This document shows, one piece after another, positions 11,401 to 19,437 of a DNA stretch of 64,000 nucleotides; within the stretch, counting starts at the first letter, position 1, and every line of letters begins with the position of its first letter. The DNA comes from Mesostigma viride (taxonomy: Eukaryota; Streptophyta; Mesostigmatophyceae; Mesostigmatales; Mesostigmataceae): positions 202,185-266,184 of the forward strand of contig RPFO01001464.1 in the NCBI GenBank assembly GCA_009746045.1. Reading direction: 5' to 3'. Both the position numbers and the translations under genes were made by a program. The notes beneath the pieces were generated by a model. The model ran no database searches. It saw only the letters and a list, made by a program, of their open reading frames with translations, and was not told where the DNA came from.

Positions 11401-12001
11401 CCACCAGCAGCTTCAAACCCCTGATTCTCTGAATATCTACCTGCACATGGCCTGGCTGCAAAATAGGAGTCCTGGCATGAGACTGCTTGGGCTTTCTAGC
11501 AACTAGCCTGCACTTGCAAGCTTGAGCAACCTGTTGGCAGATGGAGTACAACTCACTTCCTCCCAGCCGTCTAGCAACTTGCAAAGACTGAGCTGCATGG
11601 CCAAACATGGTATGCAACCTTGAGGCAATGTCATACAAGAGAGAAAACCTTTTATTGTCATTATTAGCACTCAAGGTATGTACAGATCCCTTATGTACAG
11701 GAGGCACCAGGGTCGTGCCTGTCAGACTGTCTCCAGCCCTATCCTCATCCTGACCATCCTGTGCCAGTCCTGCACGGTCAGAATGCTTCTGAGATCCACC
11801 TGGGTCCACATCACCAGGTCCTACCTCAGGCTCAGCACCGCCATGGCGGGCACGTTGGCGAGTAACCACTGCAGCTACAGCTGGCATACTCTCTGTGGTA
11901 ACCAAGCTTGCCCCATCGTGTCCAATAGGCTCTTTCACTAGAGCATGGGGCTGCCCCTCACTGCCGTCACTAGCAGCTACATTACACACCCCTGGGGGCA
12001 C
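8444..12001 (-). CDS. pol: Copia-1 pol polyprotein (integrase, protease-like, RT, RNase H)
   Basis: 1185 residues without a stop. Order: GAG-pre-integrase zinc motif (H130, H135, C155, C162/C164); integrase with D189, D242 and E272 (QQGVVERAIQEIK); a proline-rich linker; a retropepsin-like segment at about 518-592 with EIDTNA and VILGQNFL; reverse transcriptase at about 715-930 with D787 in LLDFKRAFL and the catalytic HGDD at 881-884; RNase H at about 1020-1160 with D1027, E1074, D1112 and a copia-type IPGEENPADALTK end. Two things are unusual: the protease-like domain lies after integrase, and the RT box reads HGDD where YVDD is usual. The frame is the same as gag, separated only by a UGA, so the natural product is probably a gag-pol readthrough protein; the first Met here is not necessarily used. 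Confidence 0.93.
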   Translation of the reverse strand: MPPGVCNVAASDGSEGQPHALVKEPIGHDGASLVTTESMPAVAAVVTRQRARHGGAEPEVGPGDVDPGGSQKHSDRAGLAQDGQDEDRAGDSLTGTTLVPPVHKGSVHTLSANNDNKRFSLLYDIASRLHTMFGHAAQSLQVARRLGGSELYSICQQVAQACKCRLVARKPKQSHARTPILQPGHVQVDIQRIRGLKLLVAVDRYTKYKTLEILPDMEKPTLIAALKLTRSRYPGLELLQCDIQFECCENLPEFPELLITPRESHGQQGVVERAIQEIKTVLLVERIPRTSSAIVTSAWLRSVEDRLNLRTPMFFGDIAINPLMLHTRMLPADAEQAWKEKLEAKFLKLRQKDKGWSVLEPNVGQQVVVWKEPSFPGKRGSWHDGVVTRVEAAGHKCWVAIDGSQAVHRLSWSKIRPRGGNQGDLFQVPAGVQGGGDVELPDQGATAVSSPQGDPGPAPGVPSHTVVGQAGGQAAPPERPDTRPRGVRLSDIVQALQRAKKEPKVSKLVQLDEPEVAAMEIDTNAQVSVMGPQHTGELLVGEPSCPWVSDFSGRTHLRVLGEVTAPVMGVDVTFLVLEDYDGPVILGQNFLGNPGISIRATALRRDGWGMIPLENFRTTFPVRCRAKPVKGVKWDEGEVPPAASLVIPAVLHPSSIGITHRSLAAHSPLTYDQLVQEMSSPTLFEAWKLAFSKALEEWLQFECAAPTDRRPPASRKLALRFVLKRKVVDEVSVPHVRPVLNEYHGTGSLPGEELYTPGMLHDTWRILLCLYVGLLNRGAAMSSVLLDFKRAFLKSDPEVARRVWKQDEPYCVEVPAIWKLELHQQFLVILKGLEGLRSSPIIWRLTLQEALISECGLRVSSVDPCLLLAQWEGLPVYASLHGDDLHLLAPTTWLKKFIPVISGKFSLGKELWQEPNKPVVFCGMQATLFRRDGEWSIRLQAGGDYKQTIVKALPEKITQAAGPELRGMWAWFASICGPSLMVHSRMPDEVLEDEKPRVIARLVESTPDLILSGIDFAQPITLEIFVDSSMDARQVTKVRGRSAALFAFYQSRASLFSWYSRLQKRVCISSDVAECRAICEGIQSSLYIKELMLELASVTPWTLQMETLLLTDSMGMVQFVHKQLARSRDLDYLLLKELASLVDLKHIPGEENPADALTKLPHKAPAQYNVLRKLMNADCQVGLSV

Positions 12002-12034
12002 CCTCCAGGGTTCAGGGATGTGTGCAGGCTCAAG

Positions 12035-12037
12035 TCA
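12035..12037 (-). promoter_or_regulatory. In-frame UGA between gag and pol, candidate readthrough stop (copia-1)
   Basis: gag ends ...AAA GCT GCT GAT CAT UGA and the same frame continues CTT GAG CCT GCA without another stop to the end of pol. A C directly after UGA, followed by U, is a known leaky context. The second copia element has UGA CUA at the same place, which supports function. Confidence 0.6.
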
Positions 12038-13222
12038 ATGATCAGCAGCCTTGCCCTTGCCCTTATCCTGGGATGGACCAGCCTTGTCCTTGCTGCCACC
12101 CTGAGCTGGCTTGCTCTGACCTTCCTGCCTCAGGTACGAGGGACACTCATTCCTGAAGTGACCCTTCCCCTGGCAGAAATAACATTCCACCTGACTGATG
12201 TCCCGTGAGGTCCCACTGCTGGGCCCAGCCTTGGGAGGACCACCCACCCTCTTGAAGTCAAACTGGGACTGTGGATGTCCCGACTTCGGCGGGGTCCCCC
12301 GTCCAGCCCTTCTGTCACGCCCCCTCCTGGACCTTCCTCGACCCCTTGAAGAGGTCTCAGGCCCTCTCGAGGGCGCTGGGCCCCCGTGGCCCGATCCCCT
12401 CATGGACTTAACCGTGGGTTCAGTGGCCTCCTCATCACCCTGACGAGGGCGCTTACCACCCACGTACTTGCCGCTGAAACACTCATACAACTGGTCCGTC
12501 ATGGCTGCCCAGCCATGGACCTGTCGCATGTGGATGGTCACATTATCCATGGTGACCGGATCCAGCTGCAGCGACTTGAGAAAGTCGCCCATGGCCATCC
12601 GATCTGCGACGAAGAAGCCCTTGGCCATGGCGTCCTCCCTCAGCTTGACGAAGTCTTCAAAGGCGTGGACCACTAGCTGCCCCTTGATGGGCTTGTAGTC
12701 CAGGTATTCTTGCTTCAGGTGGGACCCATCTATGGTCCTCTTGTCACTCAGGAACACCCTGAGTCGCGTCATAAACGCCGCCCAGGTGTCCCCCGCCGCG
12801 TGTCGCTCCCGAACAAACTTGAACAGCCGCCTCGCCGACTGCCGTATGTAGGCACTAGACGCCAGGATGCGAAGCTTGTCACCGGTGTATATCTCCGTGT
12901 ACAAGTTCATGTCCTCTAACATCCTCTCAGCATCCCGGGGCTGCCAATTGTCCTTGATGGACTGAAACTGGCCTAGCACCGCGTACCCCTCAGCAACGGT
13001 TGGTCGCTTAGGCGCCGCTTGATCTGCGGCTGGCGCGTGCTGCCCGCCCTGCGATCCTTGGCTCTGATTATCTGGCACCTCAGCCTGGTCTCCCAGCGCC
13101 TGGCCGTCCCCGCGTCCATCGCGTCCACCGCGTCCATCGCGTCCATCTCGTCCATCCAGCCCAGCGCCGCGCCGCGCGAAGCCCATAAAGCCCGCTTGTT
13201 GGTTGATAGCTCCATCATCCAT
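12035..13222 (-). CDS. gag: Copia-1 Gag (capsid-nucleocapsid) protein
   Basis: 395 residues. The N-terminal ~75 residues are low-complexity (DGRDGRGGRDGRG, then Gln/Ala/Pro-rich). Residues ~75-265 form the capsid-like part typical of copia Gag (FEDFVKLREDAMAKGF, SLQLDPVTMDNVTIHM). Then comes an Arg/Gly/Pro-rich basic region and a CCHC zinc knuckle CYFCQGKGHFRNEC at 347-360, followed by a Lys/Gly tail. It forms the virus-like particle and packages the element RNA. The start is the first Met of the frame; it follows an upstream in-frame stop. It is followed in frame by UGA and pol. Confidence 0.9.
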   Translation of the reverse strand: MDDGAINQQAGFMGFARRGAGLDGRDGRDGRGGRDGRGDGQALGDQAEVPDNQSQGSQGGQHAPAADQAAPKRPTVAEGYAVLGQFQSIKDNWQPRDAERMLEDMNLYTEIYTGDKLRILASSAYIRQSARRLFKFVRERHAAGDTWAAFMTRLRVFLSDKRTIDGSHLKQEYLDYKPIKGQLVVHAFEDFVKLREDAMAKGFFVADRMAMGDFLKSLQLDPVTMDNVTIHMRQVHGWAAMTDQLYECFSGKYVGGKRPRQGDEEATEPTVKSMRGSGHGGPAPSRGPETSSRGRGRSRRGRDRRAGRGTPPKSGHPQSQFDFKRVGGPPKAGPSSGTSRDISQVECYFCQGKGHFRNECPSYLRQEGQSKPAQGGSKDKAGPSQDKGKGKAADH

Positions 13223-13324
13223 GATGGCCTCTGTTCAGATCTGCTACAGCCAGCCAAGTGGCCAAGCAGCAATTAAAGCAATATAAGCTACTGAACAAGA
13301 AAGGAAAGTGCCAAGTGTTACCAC

Positions 13325-14235
13325 TCAGGCAAGACCACCACGGCTGGCACCAGGCGCGTCCTGGTTCTCCTTGTCGCTGTCGTCGTCGCTGTCGCTCACC
13401 ACAATCAGCTCTGGCACCCTGCTACCCGCTGCGCCGTCGTCGACCCGCTGTCGGCCCGCGCTGACTGAATCGTCACCGTTGGTATAGTAGACAGGTGACA
13501 ACCCGTCGTTGGCACCCCGCGGATTGTATCTTGGCACCTCGTGGTCGCCAATTGTCTCGTCGCCTAGCCCAGCGACACCCCCTGCTCCTACCTCAAGGTC
13601 ACTATCGTACCCAAGAGGTGCAAACTCTTCCCAACGCGTCACACGAACGCGAAGGGGGGGCAGTTCCTGAAAAGGAACCTTGCTCGCTCCGGAAACCTGC
13701 CGACTCTTGCCGCGCGCTGTCCTCCGGTGATGGCTTCCGCTGTCGCCCCGACCTCTGCAAGCCGCCTGTAGTGCTCCGCTCCGCGTCGTTCACGCCTAAC
13801 TGGCCCGCTGCAACACCCTCGTCGCCGATGACGCCTGCGAAAGTACGTGGTACCCGCACCCGCTGCTGTCGGTACAAACTCGTGTCGCCCTGCGCCAGCT
13901 GCCTCCGCAACCTCGCCTCGCCTTGCGCCAACTCCGCCGCACTCGCTCAGCTACTGCTGTAATCACCGTCTGGATGCCGACCAACCGTGAAGCTCCTGCT
14001 CGAGGTCGTCGATGCTCCGGTGCTCCGGAATGACGATGGTTTGTACGTGCCGCAGAATTCGCTCCCAATCTTCGACCTGGTCGTCGACGAATTGCACGAA
14101 GCTGCGATTAACAGGCGGACGATCTGCAAGCAATAAAGATAGATCCCGAACGACACGACGCAATTCAGGCGAAATCGAACCCCCAGCAGACTGCCGAAAC
14201 CGGAAATCCTGCTGCCGTTGTTCTTCCTGCACCAT
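13325..14235 (-). pseudogene. Coding-like leader region upstream of gag, three frames
   Basis: Between the 5' LTR and gag the minus strand holds three successive open segments in different frames: 14235-13963 (90 residues, charged, LRRVVRDLSLLLADRPPVN), 13931-13602 (basic, RVRVPRTFAGVIGDEGVAAG) and 13642-13325 (acidic, RWEEFAPLGYDSDLEVGAG, ending with SDSDDDSDKENQ). They read like successive parts of one ~300-residue protein broken by frameshifts or spliced. Ty1/copia elements normally have no gene here. The function is unknown. Confidence 0.4.
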
Positions 14236-14328
14236 TCACCACCGGACGAGCTCCTCGCGTCGTCAACGCTGCACACCGCAACCGGCAACGACCCTCCTGG
14301 CCGTTCCGCTGAGACTGGTTGTAATTTG

Positions 14329-15022
14329 AGTTAACGTTCTAGCACACGCAATGTGAAGGATATGGTTGCAATGCAGCAATGTGTGAATATGGTTGGAAAC
14401 GGAGCTTTGTTAAAATCGGATAATGTTACAGCGCTCACACACTTGAGGCTTGTACACGCGCTTGCCAAGTCAAGGCACAACACGTGAGGCGGGCTCGCAA
14501 GAGATCTGCCCAAATGGCACTGGCCTATTGTTTATATACTTGTGCACTGTGCTTGCTAGTCCTGAGCAGCCTAGAGGTGGCTCAGTAATAACACCCCGGT
14601 ACAGTATTCACTACCTGTACAGCGCCCAGTTCCTATACAGTAGGTCTGCCATACAGGCACAGTGACCACAGAGCGCAGTCCACAGTGACTATTGCATCTG
14701 CACCTAGAAGTCCAGGACTAAGCCTGCGGTACCAACAGACCACAGGTTAAGGTTCCTATTTCCTGCGTAGGACGTATTAATCCAATACCGTCGTAGGTAC
14801 AGCACCTAATTCCTGTCAGCCCAGGAATTACTGTCGACCCCATATGTCGTCGGCAAATATTCACGTCCGACTTAGAAGAACAGCCGGCTCGCGCTCGCGC
14901 GCGACCGGGAAGTCGGAACGCCATAACTTTCTTGATACTTGTCGGAATGAACTCGTTCCGGTGCCGCTGGAATCGCAGAGATATGCCGAATCAGGATCAC
15001 GCCAATGCGCTTGGCGTTAACT
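14329..15022 (-). repeat. Copia-1 5' LTR
   Basis: 694 bp, AGTTAACG...CGTTAACT, followed by the right GTTGG target duplication (15023-15027). It would contain the element promoter, reading leftwards. Confidence 0.93.
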
Positions 15023-15027
15023 GTTGG

Positions 15028-15698
15028 CTGGCCTGCCTTGGGCTGGTTCGTACCTGGGGATGCTTGCGTTCCGGGTTGGACTAGTTGAGGTCGTGGCGAT
15101 AATTTTAATAAATTTAAAAATATTTTCACTCACACCGTTGTTTGGCGCGCGGTCTCGGCGCTGGGGGTGAGATATGCGGCCTTGATTATATGCCTAACGG
15201 TAAATCTGTTAGCATGGTAGGTGCGGGGGTGTGCCCCCTGTCAAGGACGATGCTCTCCTAAAGGGGTCGTGGCGAAATATAGTGAGAAACGAAACTTGGG
15301 GTTTCGGTAATTGCTTGATCGCTGTGTCTTCTGCTTTGTCTTCGCAACAACAACAACTCCTGTTGCCGATCAGAGGGGAGGCCTTCTTTGGGGTCGGTGG
15401 CGGGCCCTGCAAAGGGTCAATTCGCGGGAATGTGGTTACCTATCTCAGTGCATCAATGCATCCACAGCCGCTGGTGCTAAAACGGGGTCCATTGCGGCAG
15501 GGCATTCTCGATGGACACGCGGTCCTGGGAGAGAGGGGAGCGGCTTTGAGTCAGCCAGGCGTGGGGGAGTTGGGGATTCGCAAACTTTGCTCGGAGAACT
15601 GCAAATGGCAGGGGACGCCATTTTGCTGTCCATTTTAAGCGACCACTTAATGTTTTCAATAAGAAGTTGGTGGAGTGCATGGGAGCAATGGATACACG
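15028..15698. other. Interior of the older element right of copia-1
   Basis: It continues the sequence interrupted by copia-1. A plus-strand frame of 135 codons (15231-15638) exists but has no recognisable motif. Its last third repeats at 16184-16250, so it is unlikely to be a gene. Confidence 0.4.
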
Positions 15699-16150
15699 AA
15701 TCGGATTTCTCTGAAAATAGTTTCTTATAATGGGCGAGAACGAACGCCGCAATCGAAGTGTTCCTGACGGCGGCAAAGATTACGTGGCACGCTCTTGGGG
15801 TTCCAGTTTCGCTGGCATGGCCGGCGACTAGGGCCGTTTTTAGCGGATGATAATCAGTTTGGATTTTGTAACTGGGTGATTAGTTACGGGCAGTTTTCGT
15901 TGTTGTTCAGGCGGTTAAAAAGGTCGTATTTGTAAGGCCTTTTAATTTTGTATGCTGGCCTGAAACTGCCTTTGATTGGCGACTAGTGTAGTTAAAAGTT
16001 CTGACTCGAATCATTTTGCTGACATTTCGTAGTTGCCGGTCTGACATTAGTTGTGTCAGTAAGGCTGGGATTTTTTTTAGGGGCGTTGCCATGTAGCGTG
16101 CTGTGTCGTCTTTTTAGGGACCTTGCGAGGAAGGGGAAGGTCTTTTTTCT
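15699..16150. repeat. ~450-bp direct repeat, right copy
   Basis: Near-identical to 6135-6587. It is followed by a ~30-bp linker and a second copy of the 85-bp GGGGATTCGC repeat, where the insertion ends. Confidence 0.85.
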
Positions 16151-16339
16151 TGCCCACCCACCCTCCCTGTGTTTTGTTGTCTTGGGGATTCGCAAACTTT
16201 GCTCGGAGAACTGCAAATGGCAGGGGACGCCATTTTGCTGTCCATTTTAAGCGACCACTTAATGTTTACTTCCATGGTCGTGGTCGTGGTTTAGTTACTT
16301 CCATGGTCGTGGTCGTGGTCGTGGTTTAGTTACTTCCAT

Positions 16340-16610
16340 GGTCGTGGTCGTGGTCGTGGTCGTGTGCGTGGTCGTGTGCGTGTGCGTGTGCGTGTGCGTG
16401 TGCGTGTGCGTGTGCGTGTGCGTGTGCGTGTGCGTGTGCGTGTGCGTGTGCGTGTGCGTGTGCGTGTGCGTGTGCGTGTGCGTGTGCGTGTGCGCACGTG
16501 CGTGTGCGTGTGCGTGTGCGTGTGCGTGTGCGTGTGCGTGTGCGTGTGCGTGTGCGTGTGCGTGTGCGTGTGCGTGTGCGTGTGCGTGTGCGTGTGCGTG
16601 TGCGTGTGAG
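16340..16610. repeat. (CGTGTG)n hexanucleotide satellite
   Basis: About 40 perfect GTGTGC units, with a single switch at GTGCGCACGTGC near 16491. The inverted copy at 22259-22506 is the same satellite on the opposite strand. It is preceded by three copies of TTACTTCCATGGTCGTGG at 16266-16350. Long His/Thr/Ala or Arg/Val frames here are products of the repeat. Confidence 0.95.
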
Positions 16611-18262
16611 CAGGATTGAGTGTGGGCAAGGGCAAGTGCAAGGGCAAAGTATCTAGAACCTTGATGTCTAATCACTGCAAGAAAATGTCTTCAAATGAGG
16701 ACATTTTAAAGATGGATACCATTTGTAATAACTCACACACGTCAACACATCCATGGGTACGGTATGGAACCATTAACTTTTATGATATGCTCAAGAGTTG
16801 AAATGCTTTACATCCATGAAATATGCTCATTATATAATTGTTTACGATTTATGAATGTAGGGGGGTCGTTACACGAGTGACCAAAAAGCACTCTGACAAG
16901 TCATGTTCAATGTGCTAAGAAAGAAGGCATGGCCAGGTCATGGCTGGTCCTGAAAATGCACTGAGGGTGCCCACAACATGTCTACGTTACACCCTCGCTA
17001 TCCTAGACCCTGCAGCCTGCCAGGGGGGGGGCACAAAATGTAACTGGCAGACAGGGACGATGGTGCAGGCCAAATAGCAGGTGTAAAGCTAGCTCAGTCC
17101 AAAGAGTGAAACAAGAAGCAAATATTTGCGTAGGCCAAGGTGAGGTCCAAGATTGTCATTAGAGGCTTGGCTGCCACCACGGTGCTAAACCATGATGCTG
17201 AAGCCTCGCATTACATATGAAACATATTCTGAAAAGAGGCACGTATTGTAACACAATAACTATGTAAACATGACGAGCTCAAGTTTCCAAGCCAGTCTTC
17301 ATCACTTGGACAAGAGTTATAGCGTTAGAAACATATGGGCATCTAGTCGCTCTACACGTAAGCCAGCCATAATTTCAATGCACAAGGATACACATTTCCA
17401 TCACCATTCATCTTCATCATCCTGAACGACTCGAACACGCGGACAAGATAACGGCAGGCTCGAGCTACCATGGTCCGGATTCTCCCGATTTCTGGCCTGC
17501 GCTGGTTGTCTCCTTGATATGGGCAACATCCCAGCAAGCCTTGAAAAGCTTCAGGCAGTATATGTGTTAAATCAAACTACCACATTGCAATTAAACACAG
17601 CGACTGCTACTTGCTGCTGTTTTGACATCGCAAGACCGTTTACCTTTTCAGTGACGCAACGGGAAAAGAAAGCACTGTCCAGCAAACTTCCGTAATTCCG
17701 CTTTGTCGCCGTTTACCGAAACAGCGATAACATTTTTGTCGCGAGGGTTTTCTAGCTCCAACTCGGACCAGCCAGCAGCAACCTCTATTGGCACCCGTGA
17801 TCATTACTATCATAATACGCCGTCTAGGTCATCTAGTCGCTCTACACGCATTGAAGCCACGAACACGCGGACAAGATAACGGCAGGCTCGAGCTACCATG
17901 GTCCGGATTCTCCCGATTTCTGACCTGCGCTGGTTGTCTCCTTGATAATACGCCAACCCCTTCAGGGTGACATCCGTTGTCACGACTCGACGGCTTATGG
18001 TCGTCATAGGGAATGAACGCCGGTTCATATGGAACAGTGAACAAGCTGCTTGTCGTCTGTCGAGCTCTATGCGGAGCACGTAACCTTGTGCAACGATCGT
18101 TGCTCAATCCATACGATGCAAGTACCGACTGGATACATACGAAGCAACGACCGACAACAAGCAGCTGGAATTACGGCATGGCCTGGAGGCAACCGCTGGC
18201 CCTTCCCTTGCAGCTACGCCGCCATGCACCTGTTGTTCTGTTCATTTCAAACCAAATCGCGC
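16611..18262. repeat. Right part of TIR copy 1, inverted duplicate of 20595-22258
   Basis: Nearly identical, in reverse orientation, to the left part of copy 2. It contains two related segments (about 17340-17530 and 17830-17950) that share GGCAGGCTCGAGCTACCATGG and neighbouring sequence. No long frame and no recognised protein: it appears to be non-autonomous element DNA. Confidence 0.85.
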
Positions 18263-18267
18263 AAAAT

Positions 18268-18292
18268 GCTGGGGGGGGGGGGGGAGGGGGTC
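18268..18292. repeat. Poly-G tract beside the right TIR of copy 1
   Basis: G run broken by a single A, about 45 bp inside the right end. Equivalent tracts occur at 5226-5255, 20571-20592 and 40089-40111, so each end of both copies has one. Confidence 0.9.
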
Positions 18293-18339
18293 CAGGGGTG
18301 GCCCTTAGCGGGTGTGGCCCTTAGCCGGGTGGATTACCT

Positions 18340-19437
18340 TACTAGTAACTACGATTTACGACGCCCGAAAACTTTGGCCGCGGCCGTAGGCCGAAAGTGG
18401 GGCCGTCCCACGCGCCCCCTAGCGCGGGAGCGGACGACGTACAGGACCGTTGCGAGATGGCCTATCGGCGTAGTACAAAGAAATCCCCAAACCTTGGAGA
18501 TCGAGTCTGAGGTATTCTGAACGGGTGCTGAAACGCTGAACACGTTCAGACTTTTGCGGGCAGGTGGGGCGTCTCGCCAATCCGCGCGGCCTCAGGACGG
18601 TACGGCGCGTTGACTTTTTTAATCGTCAAACAAAAAGTCGCGAACCAATCTCTCCCAAACATCCCAGGCCTTTGTAGAATTTAGTAGAGGATACGAGCTG
18701 GCGCACAAGAACGCCTACTCAATGGCCGAGTAGTTTAAATAAGGAGTCGATAAATTTCAGAACGGTGGAACGACGGTATGTTCAGTTCGAAAAATATAGA
18801 ATGCGATTTTCTGAACGGATGGATCCAATTTTCAGGACGGGTGGAAGGTTCAGAGCCTAACAGGCGTTCAGTCAGGGTGGGGTGAAATGGTTCAGGCCGA
18901 AATTTGGCACATTTTCAATGGAAATACGAACGTAACGAAATTTCCAAGTATCTTCCACCGAAATATCTCTAAAGGATATCGCATGGTATGCTGAAATTAA
19001 TTGTGGTTCAGTCCGAGCGGAGAAATTTGTCAGAATTTCACTGGCGATACGAACGTAACAAAATTTCCAAGTATCTGACGCCGAAATATCATTGTTGTAT
19101 CGAATGGTATGCTGAAATTCCTTGTGGTTCAGTCCGAGCTGACAAAATTTCATTTTCGATACGAACGTGACGAAATTTCCAAGTATCTCACGCTCGGAGA
19201 GCTTCCACGGTGTTGACGGGGAAGGGTCCGTTGCGCGTGGCGCACGGCGGCGGTTCGTCCCGGTCGGAATCGTCCGTTCGCGCGTCCTCCGTGGAAGGGT
19301 CTTGGCGCGTCGCGCGGGCCGGTGCGGTTGGCGCCCAGAAGGTCGACTATCGGCCTCTGGGCTGCTAGCGGCGAGTCACGTCCTCTCAAGTCGGGGAGGG
19401 GGGGCGATAGCCCCCCCTCCCCCATTTTTTTCTTGTC
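18340..19437. repeat. Tandem repeat monomer 3, displaced by TIR copy 1
   Basis: Resumes with TACTAGTAACTACGATTTACG exactly where monomer 2 was interrupted and runs to the terminal hairpin block and TTTTTTTCTTGTC. It is closer to monomer 1 than to monomer 2 in its centre (CCAATCTCTCCCAAACATCC). It is the last monomer; the sequence after 19437 is unrelated. Confidence 0.88.

Larger units (their letters stand above)
6939..15022 (-). mobile_element. Copia-1: complete Ty1/copia-type LTR retrotransposon (8.1 kb)
   Basis: Two LTRs (698 and 694 bp, about ten differences by eye) begin AGTTAACG and end CGTTAACT. The element is flanked by a perfect 5-bp target duplication GTTGG (6934-6938 and 15023-15027). 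Coding is on the minus strand: 5' LTR at right, leader, gag, pol, 3' LTR at left. A polypurine tract (minus strand AAGAAAAGAAAGGATTGG) abuts the 3' LTR at 7637. Integrase lies before reverse transcriptase, which places it in Ty1/copia (Pseudoviridae) and not Ty3/gypsy. gag and pol have no internal disruption, so it could be autonomous and fairly recent. No standard primer-binding site was recognised beside 14328. Confidence 0.93.
6135..16265. mobile_element. Insertion into TIR copy 1: older element flanked by ~450-bp direct repeats
   Basis: Comparison with the uninterrupted inverted copy (22505-22570) places this block between GTTGTGAAAC and TTACTTCCATGG. About 22 bp present in copy 2 are missing here. 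The block starts with TCGGATTTCTCTGAAAATAG; about 450 bp of it (6135-6587) recur at 15699-16150. A second, ~85-bp direct repeat (GGGGATTCGCAAACTTTGC to CTTAATG) occurs at about 15575-15655 and 16184-16264. The paired repeats suggest long terminal repeats of an old retroelement, but TG/CA ends, primer site and pol are not visible. Copia-1 sits inside it. Confidence 0.55.
5076..18339. mobile_element. TIR element copy 1 (AGGTAATCCACCC ends), inserted at TA, with a nested insertion
   Basis: The left end AGGTAATCCACCCGGCT and the right end, its reverse complement, are flanked on both sides by TA (5074-5075 and 18340-18341). The undisturbed target, CTTGTCCCC-TA-CTAGTAAC, is present at 4081-4098 and near 2966-2980, so a TA duplication is shown directly. 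Removing the nested insertion 6135-16265 leaves about 3.1 kb, matching copy 2. Both ends have a poly-G tract just inside the TIR. No transposase is recognisable; the TA target suggests mobilisation by a Tc1/mariner-type or similar enzyme from elsewhere, which is inference. Confidence 0.88.

Noticed and set aside
16295-16675. Ala-His, Arg-Val and Cys-Val repeat proteins on both strands
   Set aside because: Pure (CGTGTG)n reading; the same applies at 22194-22548.
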